Origin: Callorhinus ursinus
Lineage: Eukaryota > Chordata > Mammalia > Carnivora > Otariidae
Assembly (NCBI RefSeq): GCF_003265705.1
Contig: NW_020312817.1
Span: forward strand, 48,787,825 to 48,851,824
Length of the DNA: 64,000 nucleotides
Direction of reading: 5' to 3'
Part shown: in pieces, positions 48,615 through 60,349 of the stretch
Layout of the letters: every line of letters begins with the position of its first letter
How positions within the stretch are numbered: position 1 is the stretch's first letter
Made by a program: the position numbers and the translations under genes
Notes under the pieces: generated by a model
Database searches by the model: none
Told to the model about the DNA's origin: nothing
What the model saw: the letters and a program-made list of their open reading frames with translations, nothing else

Positions 48615-48800
48615 CCCTGTTTCACTGGGCTCGAATCCCAGCTCTGCCACATGTTAGCTGTGTGACTTTGGGCAAGTTGCTTACCCCAATATGCTTCTGT
48701 TTTCTCATCAATAAAATGAGCGTGTTCATGATGTTCTGTGAAGATTCAATCCCATAATTTGTATAAAGTGGTTAATACAATACCTGCCATATAGTCAGAA
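48615..48800 (+). mobile_element. MIR SINE fossil
   Basis: CACTGGGCTCGAATCCCAGCTCTGCCAC, GTTAGCTGTGTGACTTTGGGCAAGTTGCTTA and TCTGTTTTCTCATCAATAAAATGAGCG are near-consensus MIR, followed by a decayed tail. Confidence 0.85.
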
Positions 48801-49655
48801 CTCATTTATTTATTAAACAAATACTTACTGAGCCTCCTGTGTACCAGGCACTGTTCTAGATATTCAACAAAACACACCAAGAACGACACGAACTTGTATA
48901 CTGGTGAGGGAGACAGACAATTAACCATGAATAGACCAAGTGGGTAAATGTTAGAGAGTGTTAGACAATGACAGCTGGTATGAACCAAAGGAAAAGTAAA
49001 GCAGGGTGAGGTAATGGGAGGATTGAGTGGGAAGGAGGGAAAGTTGAGCTACCGAGGCCCTACTGAGTAGGAATCAAGAAGCCTCATCAAGGTGGAATTG
49101 TAGCAAAGACTCAAAGGAGGTGAAAGAGTGAACCGAATGGAAAGCCAGGGAGAGCGCACTCCAAGCTCAAGCCAAGGCCCAATGGTAAGGAGCCAACATG
49201 ATCAGAAGGAGCCAGGGGACAGTAGCAGGGCATGAGGACAAACCAATAAGAGGTTCTGATCACCTGGAGCCATGAAGGTCAATCTCAGAGTTGACCTTCT
49301 CTGAGTGACATCCTATAGGATTCTGAGAGAAGGAGTAGCATGATCTGACTTGTCTGTTAAAGGAATCACTCTGGTCTATGCTAAGAATAGGTTGTAAGAG
49401 AGAAAAGTCAAGTCAGGGCGACCTGTTGCTACTGCTGTATCTCAAGTGGGAGCTGGTGGAGGCTTAAGCTAGGGCTTGGGGTGCGGAGTGGGGGAGGGAA
49501 GATAAGAGGGGGCTAGCCATGGAGGTGGTAAGAAATGATTGGATTTGGGATGTAATTTAAAGGCAAAGCTCACTGCCTTCCCTAGGAAATTGGATATGGA
49601 ATGTGAGAGAAACCGTCAAGGCATCCAGTATGAGCATCCAGAAAGATGCCACCTC
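48801..49655 (-). mobile_element. L2 LINE fossil
   Basis: It starts with TTATTTATTAAACAAATACTTACTGAGCCTCCTGTGTACCAGGCACTGTTCTAG, the antisense L2 3' end. It continues in antisense order through GGGAGACAGACAATTAACC, GCAAAGACTCAAAGGAGGTGAAAGAG, GGAGTAGCATGATCTGACTTG and AGGAATCACTCTGG to GAGCTCACTGCC-like sequence. Its coding capacity is gone. Confidence 0.75.
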
Positions 49656-50166
49656 CTGGAATGTGGAAGGCTGTGGGGGGGAAGGAGCCCAGTTCAGTTC
49701 AGCCTTGTTACTCAAGAAATCTTAGCTGCTTTTGTTAGTATCACATGCTGCCTTGTACTGTTGCAAAGGCACATGCTTGTTTTATCTCTTTCCCCAGATG
49801 GTGAACTGCTTGAGGCTAAGGACCATATCATGTTCCTGTTTGAAACTGACCACAGTGCTACCCAGTTCAGCTGATATGGCTAAATTCCAAGTTTGCAACA
49901 CACACTAGCTATACTCCTGGTACTTGCCAAGTAAGCAAAACAACTGTCTATTCTTTAAAGATTTATCAGAAAAAAAGAAAGAAAAGTCAATGGAGAATGA
50001 CCTAAATGTGTAGAGGACATTCCTTCCCACATACATAAATACTGCCCCTGGGTTAAACTAGGGTACTAGAAAGGCACATCCCTGAATTGCAGTACACTGG
50101 CACCCTTAAAATATTTCTACTAACAGGATTTTGAAGTGTTGCCTTTGGCTGTTATGAGAAACAACC
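49656..50166. other. Mostly unassigned; possible L2/L3 3' end
   Basis: TTTTATCTCTTTCCCCAGATGGTGAACTGCTTGAGGCTAAGGACC (49775-49820) resembles the sense 3' end of L2/L3, but the surroundings are unassigned. Confidence 0.4.
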
Positions 50167-50174
50167 TTTTATTA

Positions 50175-50234
50175 TTTTATTTTATTTTATTTTATTTTAT
50201 TTTATTTTATTTTATTTTATTTTATTTTATTTTA
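50175..50234. repeat. (TTTTA)12 pentanucleotide repeat
   Basis: About twelve tandem TTTTA units lie at the 3' (left) end of an antisense L1, as an expanded TAAAA-type tail. Confidence 0.95.
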
Positions 50235-50600
50235 ATCCCAGTTAGTTAACATATGGTGTAATATTAGTTTTAGGTGTACAATATAGTATAGACATTTTAA
50301 CAATATTTGTTCTTACAATAAGTGAGCATGAAATGTCTTTCGATTTCTTTGTGTCATCTTCTATTTCTTTCATAAGTATTTTACAGTTTTCAGAGTACAG
50401 GTCTTTCACTTCTCTGGTTAGGTTTATTCCTAGGCATCCTGTTACTTTTGGTGCAATTGTAAATTGGATTGCTTTCTTATTTTCTCTTTCTTTTGCTTCA
50501 TTATTAGTGTATGAAATGCAACAGATTTCTACACATTGATTTTATATCCTGTGACATTACTGAATTCATTTATCAGTTCTAGCAGTTTTGTGTGTGTGTA

Positions 50601-50635
<35 letters not shown>

Positions 50636-51110
50636 CATCTTTAGGGTTTTCTATATATAGTATTAATGTCATCTGCAAATAGTGAAAGTTTTACTTCTTA
50701 CTTATTAATTTGGATGCCTTTTATTCCTTCTTGTTGTCTGATTGCTCTGACTTTTGTTTGTTGGGAGTTTTTTGATTACTGGTTTAATCTCCTTGCTGGT
50801 AATCATTCTATTCAAATTTTCTGTTTCTTCCTGTGTCAGTTTTGGTAAGTTATATGTTCCTAGGAATTTATGCATTCTTTTAGGTTACCCAATTTGTTGG
50901 CATATAGGTTTTCATAATATTCTCTTACAATTGTTTGTATTTCTGTAGTGTTGGTTGTAAGAAAAAGCCCTTTAAGACTCAGTGCTGTGTTTCTCCTATA
51001 GTTGTAGCTAAAGATGTAATTCAGTACATTATAGTCTTTCTCTAGGACAAATTCCTTTCTTGAGTCCACTTTATTTCCATAATATAGCCTAATTGCTGCC
51101 CCCTTTCAAA
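50235..51110 (-). mobile_element. Antisense L1, 3' UTR and ORF2 piece with internal deletion
   Basis: The left end (ATCCCAGTTAGTTAACATATGG) is a carnivore L1 3'-end word. It then jumps to ORF2: the reverse-transcriptase Y/FADD region is visible antisense as GCAAATAGTGAAAGTTTTACTTC with CATTAATGTCATCTG. Further right the order goes upstream in ORF2 (CCAATTTGTTGGCATATAGGTTTTCATAATATTCTC). ORF2 frames are broken and part of the middle is missing. A (GT)n run is inside. Confidence 0.75.
50593..50633. repeat. (GT)n microsatellite
   Basis: GTGTGTGTGTATGTATGTGTGT... run inside the antisense L1. Confidence 0.9.
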
Positions 51111-51136
51111 ATAAAATTCACGATTATTGCCTATAG

Positions 51137-51631
51137 CATATGTTAGCAAATGTTTTCTGTAAAATTCCAGAGAGTAAGTATTTTTATTTCATTTTATTTT
51201 TTTAAATTTTTTTATTGTTATGTTAATCACCATATATTACATAATTTGTTTTGGTGTAGTGTTCCATGATTCATTGTTTGTTCATAACACCCAGTGCTCC
51301 ATGCAGAATGTGCCCTCTTTAATACCCATCACCAGGCTAACCCATCCCCCTACCCTCCTCCCCTCTATAAACCTCAGTTTGTTTTTCAGAGTCCATCATC
51401 TCTCCTGGTTCGTCTCCCCCTCTGACTTACTATATTTTTATTTTATTTTATTTTATTTTTTGAGAGTAAGTATTTTAGGCTTTGCTGGCCAATGGGCTCT
51501 GTTAACTGTGCCACTGAAATGCAAAAACAGCCAGAGACATGTAAGTGAATAGGCTTGGTTGTGTTCCAATAAAACTTTATTTACAAAGACAGATGGCAGG
51601 CCAGATTTAGACCACAGTTTGCTGAATCCTG
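51137..51631 (-). mobile_element. hAT DNA transposon fossil split by an L1
   Basis: Left part: CATATGTTAGCAAATGTTTTCTGTAAAATTCCAGAGAGTAAGTATTTT. Right part: AGGCTTTGCTGGCCAATGGGCTCTG, GTTCCAATAAAACTTTATTTACAAAGAC and CACAGTTTGCTGAATCCTG. These join seamlessly in the order of a MER-class hAT element. Flanks GCCTATAG and GTCTATAT look like a decayed 8-base hAT target-site duplication. Confidence 0.7.
51185..51461 (-). mobile_element. 5'-truncated L1 insertion (3' UTR only)
   Basis: Antisense copy of the carnivore L1 3' UTR: TTATGTTAATCACCATATATTAC, CACCCAGTGCTCCATGCAG, CTAACCCATCCCCCTACCC. The same 3' UTR ends the full-length L1 at 20.7-21.0 kb. A perfect 15-base duplication GAGAGTAAGTATTTT flanks it at 51170-51184 and 51462-51476. 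The right end carries TTTTA repeats before the duplication. Confidence 0.9.
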
Positions 51632-51639
51632 GTCTATAT

Positions 51640-53005
51640 TATTAGCTCCATTTAATTTGTTGTCTGTCTTCAAACTGTTGACCTCCCCCCTCTCCTGAAA
51701 CTGCTCTTATCAGGATTACCAATGACCTCCACTTTGCTAATTCCAATAGTCAATTCTCAGTCCCTATTCTAACCTTTCCAGTAGTAGTATTTGACACAGT
51801 TGATCACTGTCCCCTCCTTGAAACTGTTTCTTCCTGTGGCCTTCAGAGCCCCTGGTCCAGCTTGGTGTCCTACATCACTGGCTACTCCTTCTTTGTCTTT
51901 TTTACTGGATCCTCATCTTCTCCCTGATTCTTAATATTGGAAGTCTCAAGGACTCAGGTCCACTTCTCTTTTATATTTTACCTCATTTCCTGTTGATCTC
52001 ATTGAGTTTCATGGTTTTAAATATAATTTATATGCCGATGATTCTTAAATTTCTATTTCCAGCCCAAATCTCTCTCTCTTCCAGAATCACCTTTCCAAAG
52101 GCTTATTAAGCACCTCCAGTTGGAATCTAGCAAACACCTCAAACTCAAATTGTCCAGAATTGAACTTCTGCTCTTTGTCCACAAACCTGACCCTCTGGCC
52201 CCTTCAGGTGTCCTCATCTCAGTTAGTGGCTATCCCATCCTTTCAGTTATCCCCAAATCTTGGAGTCTTCCTTGCCCCATCTTTCTCACACCCTACATCC
52301 AGTCCATCAACAAATCCTATTGATTTTAATCTCAAAGATTATGTTGACAAAACGTGTTCTCATAACACCTGTTACCTCGCTGGTCCAAGCCCTCTCATTT
52401 CTCACCTGGATGATTGATGTGGCCTTCTTCGTAATTTCCTTGACTCCCCATTCCTTCCTACATCAATTCTCAATACAGCAATTAGAGATATCCTTTAAAA
52501 ATAGGTCATATCTCTTCTCTGTCAAACGCCCATTTCATTCATAGTAAATGCCAGAGTCTGTACAATGCCTAACAAAGACCGGCATTATCTCATGTCCTCT
52601 CTAATTTCATATCTTACTCTTCTTCCCTTGACTTATTCTGCTCAAAGTGCCTCACACTCACCAAGGCCCTTTCTGAGACCACTGAGGGAAGGTCCTTCCC
52701 TGTTGTTTCCTCCACCTAAAACAAAAGCTCTCTCTTTCAAGACTTTCCTCAAATATCATCTTCTCATCGAGTTCCACCCTTACCATCCTATCTAAAATTG
52801 TGGTCTCCTCACTCCTCAGAAGCTCCCATCTTCCTCCTGCTTTCTTCTTTCTCTCTGCTATCTATCTCCTTCTAAATGGTATCTCTCTGGCATGTCAGGT
52901 CCATAAAGGCAGAAGTTCTATTTGTGTTATCCACTGCTGTCTCTCCAGCACCTAGAACAATGTCTGTTCATAGTAAGCACTTGGTAAATATTTATTGAGC
53001 AGGTG
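51640..53005 (+). mobile_element. L2 LINE fossil with reverse-transcriptase motifs
   Basis: Sense L2 over about 1.36 kb. At 51790-51807 the frame reads F-D-T-V-D-H, and at 52031-52042 Y-A-D-D, conserved reverse-transcriptase blocks of L2/CR1 elements. It continues through TCATCTCAGTTAGTGG-type, CCTACATCCAGTCCATCAACAAATCC and TCACCAAGGCCC regions to an AATGTCTGTTCATAGTAAGCAC and AAATATTTATTGAGCAGG end. Stops and frame changes are present. Confidence 0.8.
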
Positions 53006-53169
53006 GATGGTCTTAGCACTAGAGATTACTGTGCTCCTAGAAATGGTTTATTTTATGGACAATGTAAATTTGGTAACTAATCATGTTTTCCTCTTCACTT
53101 TGACTACTAGGAAACTTAGAGCCAAATATATTGCACTTATAGAAGGTCTCAAAATGCACTTTATAGCCT

Positions 53170-53405
53170 GTGGTAAGGAACTTCACTTCTGGAACTCAGG
53201 ATCCTGGCTTTGAATCCCAGCCCCACCACTTAATATATGTATGACTTTGGACAGGTTATTTAACTTTTTTGTGATTCAGTTTCCTTTATAAAGTGGGCAT
53301 GAAAATAGTAATTTCCATCAAAGGGTCATTGTGAGGGTAAAATGAGATGATAGTTGTAAAATGCTTAGAACAGGGTTCAGTATACCGAAAGAGCAAATAA
53401 TGGTT
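53170..53405 (+). mobile_element. MIR SINE fossil
   Basis: GGATCCTGGCTTTGAATCCCAGCCCCACCAC, CTTTGGACAGGTTATTTAAC, CATTGTGAGGGTAAAATGAGATGATAG and AAATGCTTAGAACAGGG are in full MIR order. Confidence 0.85.
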
Positions 53406-54164
53406 TGCCAATGTTATTAAGATGGCCAACTATCTTGGTTTGCCTGGGACTCAGGGGTTTCCCTGGATGTGGGCTTTTCATTGCTACAACCAGGCACGCT
53501 ATCTTACTTTTTCACACTGATAGTTCCCTTTGTCCCTTTTATTTATCTTGCTGTGCAGATTTTTGAAAGTTGCCTTACATTCTTGATGAAACAAAGTGCA
53601 ATATGAATAAATCATACATAAATGCACATATAATGCTATGTACATTATGTGCTCCTAACAAATACCAATAAACCATATGCTTTAGGAAGGAAAAATAAAT
53701 GACTAAAGGAAAGCATAGCCATTTCTTCTCTAACAGGGTTTAAATTCACTCTTCTCAGTACTATATGCAAAGCGGAGGCAGAAAAAGATAAGGCAGAGAT
53801 AACAAAGCCTGAAAGACTCCATCATGAGCAAGTTTAGTATAACATAGCAGCCATAAGATTATGTAAATGAAAAGACTAACACTATTAAGTGTCACAAAAA
53901 TGCTGGTTGATGTTATTACAACAATCTGGTCTTATGATACCCTGAGGCCTCTTGAATAACAGAGGAGTGCTAATAAAATGATGCCACACATTTTAGAAAT
54001 ACAATCTAAGGGTATGTCTGCAATCTTCTGCATATCCCCCATGGAATTAGCTTCTCTTATGATTGCCTTTGTGCATTTTCCTCCTCTTTCAATTTCGGTA
54101 AATATGTGAAATTTGAAACAGGTATCAACTTCTTTCTTAACACATAGTTATTAGGATCTCTGGA
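53406..54164. other. Unassigned non-coding sequence
   Basis: No gene. GGCCAACTATCTTGGTTTGCCTGGGACTC at 53425-53453 may be a small old repeat. Confidence 0.4.
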
Positions 54165-56910
54165 ATGGCAATGTGAGTTGTTCTGCAGACTCTCTCCTCA
54201 GCAAAACAACTATAACTGGTGAAAACTATTAAAAAAAATCTTTTTCAAGTCTCTGGAAATTGTTCTAAGGGCATATGACAAATGGAGAAACATTCATTCA
54301 AGAAAACCTAGCATCTTGGTAAGAAGAGTGAGAGCCTATGGCATTTGAGCCATGACATGCTCCCTCCTCTGTCCTCCAGCTTGGCATGACCCTTCTACTA
54401 TGGGCAGGTGAAGCCAGGAGCACAGGGCTGCTTCTTCCCTAGCTCCCAGTCCATGACTATGATATCATTCCAGGAGAAACAGGCCACCAACCATCCCTAC
54501 CCCCAACTCCAGGCTTCCTGTTGCAGAAGCTCTATTCCAGGCAAGAGCAGCTGAGAGATCAGGGGCTCTCTTCTTCCACTTAGTCCCCACTCACATGGAA
54601 GTCTATTGTGTAGCAGGACGAGAATACTGGACCCAATTATTCTAGCTTGCTCACAGGGTCAAAGTTTCATGCCAGGAGAAGCAAGTCAGGAAGTCTTGAG
54701 AGGTTAATGAGGTTAATGTCCCCACCCAGTGTCTCGTTCAAAAAGCAGGGGTGTCATTCCAATAGAAGTGGCCCATAGTTCCCATCTCCAACCATGGAAT
54801 GGTGCTGCAGAAATTCTGACCATAAAAACATAGAGCTTCAAAGCTCCCCTGAAGGGAACTGAATTTATTTGGAACAGAGCATGGAAGTTCAACCCAAGGA
54901 TGCTCTCAAAAACAATGAGAACAACCAGCTCAACTGTAGAGCAGCTATAAATTTAACTAAAGACCAATGAAAAAAATAGTTAGGAAGAACACTGCTGGAG
55001 TTGAAACAAGACTCAAAGACTGTCTCCAAAACTACCCTTTCAAAGGGGCCTGGATTGAACTAGATCAGATTGTGAAGCTACAAGTTGCTTCACAGTCTGA
55101 TCTATAACACTGCTAAAAACAATAGAGCAATCAGCTGGCAATTAGTGGGCGTTAACAGCTGGATGTGATACCAACAGAAGCAGACACCTTAACAGAGAGA
55201 TCAGGGAAATAAACTGTCAAAGAGAGCCATACTAAAACCATTGTCATCCCGGGATGTGCACGACCAAGACTACAACCCCTGAGGAACAACATCAGAGGCT
55301 ACTCACAGAGGAAAATAGGCTGAAATCGCCCAGGTAAATCATTAAACAAATAAACAAGCAAGCAAATAACACCACCAAGGCCCCTGTGTTGGAGGGAATT
55401 AGGGAGATGGTAAATCAGTATTCAGAATTGCTACAATATATTATCTAAATATCCACCTTTCAACAAAAAATTATGACAAGTGAGAAGAAACAGAAAAGTG
55501 TGACCCATACACAGGAAAAGGTAGGCAGTAGAAACAACTTGTGAGAGGGCCCAGATGTTGGACTTAGCAGACAAAGACTTCAAAGCAGGAATTATAATTA
55601 TGTTCAAAGACCATAATTCACAAATTTCATAAAGGAAACCATGCTTAAAGAATGAGAAGAAGGGAGATGACAATGTTTCATGAAATAGATAATGTCCGTA
55701 TAGAAATAGAAATTATAAAACAAAAACAATGGAGATTTTAGAATTGAAAAGTACAATTACAAAAATGAAAAATTCACTAGAGGGCTTAACAGTAGATTTG
55801 GGTTGGCAGAAAAAAAGAATCAGGAAGGTTGGACATAGAAGAATAGAGATTATGCAATCAGAACAGAATGGAGAAAGGATGGAGATAGAGAAATGCGCAG
55901 AATCTCAGAGAAATATGAGACATCATTAAGCACTAAAACATATTCCTAATAGAGGAAAGAAGAGAAAAAGATGAGCAGAAAGAATATTCAAAGCAATAAT
56001 GGCTGAAAACTTCTCGAATTGAGAAAAAAACACATTAATCTACACATGCAAAAAACTCAACACACTCCATAGCATAAATACAGGGGATCTAGACTCAGGC
56101 ACATCAGAGTAAAAAAGCCAAATACAAAGAGAAAATCTTGAAAGCAGCAAAAGAAAAATAACTCATCACATACAAGGACACTACAATATGATCCAGCAAT
56201 CCCCCTTCTGGGTATATAAACAAAGAGATAAAATCACTATCTCAAAGAGACCTCTGCATTTCCATGTTCATGGCAGCATTACTCACAATAATCAAGGCAT
56301 GGAAAAACCCAAGTGTCCACTGACAGATGAGTGGGTAAAGAAAACATTATATATACAAACATTTTATATGTTGTACCTACACACACACACACACACACAC
56401 AGAAGTAACAGTATTCAGGAAACCCTGCCATTTGCAACAATATGGATGAAACTTGAGGGCATTATGCTGGGTGAAATAAGTCCATTATAGAAAGACAAAA
56501 CTATGATCTCACTTATATGTGGAATCTAAAAACATAAAACTCATAGAAACAGTAGAATGGTAATTGTCAAGGGTGAGAGGTGGGGGAAATGGGGAGATGT
56601 TGGTCAAAGGTATAAACTTTTAATTATAGTATGAATAAATCCTAGGGATCTAATGTACAGCATGGTGACTCTAACAATACTGTATTATATATCTGAAAGT
56701 TGCTATGAGAGTAGAGCTTTAATGTTCTTAACATAACAGTAAGAACAAAAACCAAAAATAATGGTAATTATGTGAGGTAAAGAATGTGTTAACTAACTTT
56801 GCTATGGTAAGTATTTCACATTATATTCATGTATTAAATTATCACATTGTATACCTTAAACTTATACAATGTTATATGTCAATTATTTTTAATAAAGCTA
56901 AAAAAATATA
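54165..56910 (+). mobile_element. Old L1M/HAL1-type element
   Basis: A sense stretch about 2.7 kb long. It has 5' UTR-like and ORF1-like parts: CAGACAAAGACTTCAAAGCAGG, AGATTATGCAATCAGAACAGAATGG, CAATAATGGCTGAAAACTTC, AGAAAATCTTGAAAGCAGCAAAAG. It then jumps at about 56185 to ORF2 C-terminal words (CAAGTGTCCACTGACAGATGAGTGGG) and a 3' UTR ending TTGTATACCTTAAACTTATACAATG. Most of ORF2 is missing, as in HAL1 or an internally deleted L1M. An (AC)n run sits at 56380-56401. Confidence 0.6.
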
Positions 56911-56914
56911 ATAT

Positions 56915-57365
56915 ATGGAAACAACCCAAATATTCCATCAGATGAAGGATAGATAAACAGAATGTGGCATACTCATACAATGGGATATTATTCAGCTAAA
57001 AAAAGAATGAAGTACTAATACATGTATAACATGGATGAACCTTGAAAACTTTATGCTAAGTTAAGGAAGCCTGTCACAAAGTTCTCATATTATGATTCCA
57101 TTTATATGAAATTACCTCAATAGGCAAATACATAGAAAAAAGAAGGCAAATTAGTGGTTTCCAGGGACCAGAGAAAAGGGAGAATGGAAGTAACTGCTAA
57201 TGGGTAAGGGGTTTCCTTTGAGGCTAAGGAAAATATTCTTAAAATTGATTGTAGTGATGGTTGCTCAAGTCTGTAAATATATTAAAAGCCATTGAATTGT
57301 AGATTTTCAGTGAGTGAATTTTATGGTATATGAATACATACCAATAAAGCTCTTTTAAAAAAAAG
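56915..57365 (+). mobile_element. Second old L1M 3' end
   Basis: ATGGATGAACCTTGAAAACTTTATGCTAAG, TTAGTGGTTTCCAGGGACCAG and GTAGTGATGGTTGCTC, with final ACCAATAAAGCTC, are an L1M ORF2 end and 3' UTR in sense order. Confidence 0.75.
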
Positions 57366-57487
57366 TTATTGGAAACTAAATGTGAAACTAATGATGTACT
57401 GTAAGTTGGTTCATTGAATTTCAATTAAAAAAATAAAAAAAAGTTATTGCAAAATTGTTTTAATTGGCAAAGAATGTAAAGCAAAGT

Positions 57488-57650
57488 GTCATTCATTCAA
57501 CAAACATTTATTAAGCCTCTATTATGTACCTGACACTAAAGCACAGTAGATATAGTAGTGAACAAAACACTTGGATCTCTGCCCTCATAAAGCTGACATT
57601 CTAGTAGAGGACATAGACACTACACATACAGGGAGAATGCATTTTTTAAA
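57488..57650 (-). mobile_element. L2 3'-end fossil
   Basis: ATTCATTCAACAAACATTTATTAAGCCTCTATTATGTACC, GTGAACAAAACAC and CTCATAAAGCTGACATTCTAGTAG are antisense L2 3' end. Confidence 0.7.
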
Positions 57651-58429
57651 AATACAGTTGCAGATTTTTCAATGAATAATATCCCTGCCCTCATGGATTT
57701 TGTCATCATGTATTTTCATGTTTGTATCTCTGATGCCTAGAGGTTCCTTAGGAAAATGAGCTTATAGATACTAAAGATTCTCATTCTACCCAAATCATTC
57801 CTTACTCATCTTACATGCCTGATGACTAAAGAAACAGATTTCCTGGTGTAGCCTGAGACTGTCTTTTTTCTCTAACCTGTTCTAGGGTGTCAGGACTCAC
57901 AGCCAGCATTTTCAACATGGGTATCCTTAACCATGTGATCAGTACCTTGGACTTCCCTGAAATTGGCCACACATCCATCCCTCTGGGGAAAAAGAAAACC
58001 ATTCCTACATTTCTCTCTGGATTACCATAATTTACCTAATGCTGAAACCTTGACATCATTTTGTGGCTTCTAGTATTTCATCAATGGATATACACTAATG
58101 TATCTAACTAACTTCCTATTGTGGAACATATAATTCTCCCCCCAAGATTTTGGCCCATTTTAAATAAGGTGAGGACACCTCTCAGCATAAAGTCTTCATT
58201 TTAGCTTTGCCTACTAGTGAGGGGCATTTTACGTGGGTTTCCCAGAGCTGAGAAATGATTTGCCCAAAGGTCTTCAGTCTATATTCCTGTAAATCAGAGA
58301 ATTACTGGAAACTTTGAAACTATATATACTTTCTCTGCATTATAGACTCCCTGTGTCATACAGAGTCCTGGCAGAAAACAGGGGCAAACTCAAACTGGGT
58401 AAACTGAGGAGTGTTAAAAAGAGGAGACT
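57651..58429. other. Unassigned non-coding sequence
   Basis: No gene or repeat recognised. Confidence 0.4.
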
Positions 58430-58624
58430 GGGATGCCTGGGTGGCTCAGTCGTTAAGCATCTGCCTTCGGCTCAGGTCATGATCCCAGGGTCCTGGGATC
58501 GAGTCCCACATCGGGTTCCTTGCTTGGCAGAGAGCCTGCTTCTCCCTCTACCTGTTCTGCCTTCTGCTCCTCCTGCTTGTGCTCTCTCTCTCTGACAAAA
58601 AAATAAATATAATCTTAAAAAAAA
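58430..58624 (+). mobile_element. Can-SINE, full length
   Basis: Head GGGATGCCTGGGTGGCTCAGTC, B-box region GGGATCGAGTCCC, CT-rich stretch and an A-rich tail that runs into (GA)n. The flanking duplication is only suggestive (AAAAAGAG). Confidence 0.93.
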
Positions 58625-58764
58625 GAGAGAGAGAGAGAGACACTACCAAGAGTGAGTAGAGTTTAAGGAAATCTGTCAGAAGGATAGGACAGTAACCTGG
58701 GATAGTAGTAAAGAGAAGCTATTATCAGCTCTCCATATGAAGGGGCAAGCAGTTATTAGATTTC

Positions 58765-59080
58765 TTTCATTCAACAAATATTTATTGAACACATACTATG
58801 TGCCACGGGGAGTGTAGACACAAGCGAGATGTTTAGGTAGATGGGTTACATTGCTATTACCACCATGTATATGACCAATGTAGTGCTAAAGACATACACA
58901 TTATCTCCTTTACTCCTCTAAAATGCCCTAGAGGAAGGTAATACTAATATCATTCCCAATTTACAGATGAGTAAATCAAGGCTCGGAGTGGTTAAATAAC
59001 TTGCTTGTGTTTACAGAGTTTGTGTTTGGCAGAGCTAAAATATAAGTGCAGGTGTGTCTGGCTCTAAAACTTTTAGCCCC
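58765..59080 (-). mobile_element. MIR/L2 antisense fossils
   Basis: AACAAATATTTATTGAACACATACTATGTGCC (58775-58806) is an antisense L2/MIR 3' end. 58880-59080 has CCCAATTTACAGATGAGTAAATCAAGGCTCGGAG and CAGAGCTAAAATATAAGTG, the antisense MIR core and head. Confidence 0.7.
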
Positions 59081-59132
59081 TGTGTATATTTGTTCTTCCA
59101 CATGAACCAGTGCTAAGAAAGCAAGAGTGTGG

Positions 59133-59311
59133 GTCATCTGGGTGGCTCAGTTGGTTAAGCATCTGCCTTTGCTCAGGTCATGATCTCCAGGTCCTGGGAC
59201 TGAGCCCCATGTCAGGCTCCCTGCTCAGCAAGGAGTTTGCTTCTCCCTCTCCCACTGCTGCTCCCCCTGCTTGTGCTCTCTCTGTCAAATAAATAAATAA
59301 AATCTTAAAAA

Positions 59312-59359
<48 letters not shown>

Positions 59360-59398
59360 AACAGAGAAACAAAGAAAGAAACAAAGAAACAAAGAAAC
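59133..59398 (+). mobile_element. Can-SINE with an expanded (GAAA)n tail
   Basis: Near-full-length SINE (59133-59310) whose A-tail has become a GAAA/CAAA microsatellite of about 85 bases. The duplication CAAGAGTGTGG is at 59122-59132 and 59399-59409, proving that the microsatellite is part of the insertion. Confidence 0.95.
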
Positions 59399-59409
59399 CA
59401 AGAGTGTGG

Positions 59410-60349
59410 TGATCCCTACCTTTGAGAAGTGAATGTGGCCTTAGAAGGGGAAGGCCTGCTTGAAATCTTTATAATGTAATCAGATTAGTTGTACCTTATT
59501 TATCAGGTGTGAAATTGGTTTTTAATCCTCTGCTGATAAGCACACAAGCACTCCTACCTGTAGCTGACTTTTCTTGATCTTCTCAATTGTTTATTTACTT
59601 AAAAAAGATTGACCAGCCATAGCAAATGCAGCCATCCTTGCATGCTCTTAAGTTTTAGAAATGCACAGGTTGAAGGGTTGACTAAGTCCCTGTATGATTC
59701 AGCTACTCATTATATTCCAGCATCTCTGAAACTAAGCCCAGCCATTAATTAGCAATCCCAGAAGCACCAGAGATCCCATGAAAACCATACTTCCACAATT
59801 ACAATTACTTCATATTCTATTGACAATATTGCTGGATATAGAATTCTAGGTTGGAGGGGAAATTATAATTTCCTCTCTGATTATATTAATATTCTTTTAT
59901 AATTAATATTATATTCTTTATAATATTCTTTTATATTATAATATTAATATTCTTTTATATTCTGAATTTTATTTAACATTTATAAATAATGTTTAATGTG
60001 ATTATTTTATATAATAAATTTTATTATCATAATCAAAGTAAAGCATGCTCATTATAGAAAATTTGAACACTGTAGAAATGTATCAAGAAAAATTAAAATT
60101 ACCCAATATCTATCATTTAGATAGCCACTGTTAATATTTGGTACATCTCCCCTATCTTTTTTTCTATGTATCTTTATATAAGACTTATACAATTTTGAAT
60201 CTTGTTTAGTAAGATACTCTCCATTCCAAGACCTAACAAATGTGCACCTTTGTTTTATTCTGATTGCTTTATTGTTGAAGTTTTTGTAGTTAAAATTTTG
60301 CATTTTAGGATATAGAACCACAAGTTAAGAATTTAACTTTCTTTCCCCA
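59410..60349. other. Unassigned AT-rich sequence
   Basis: The tract 59880-60020 is almost pure A/T. The stretch 60045-60160 (AAGCATGCTCATTATAGAAAATTTG) looks like an old interspersed repeat not securely named. No gene is seen. Confidence 0.45.

Noticed and set aside
50175..50234. Regular repeats resembling a CRISPR-like array
   Set aside because: The repeat is a five-base unit without spacers in a mammalian genome; it is a microsatellite.
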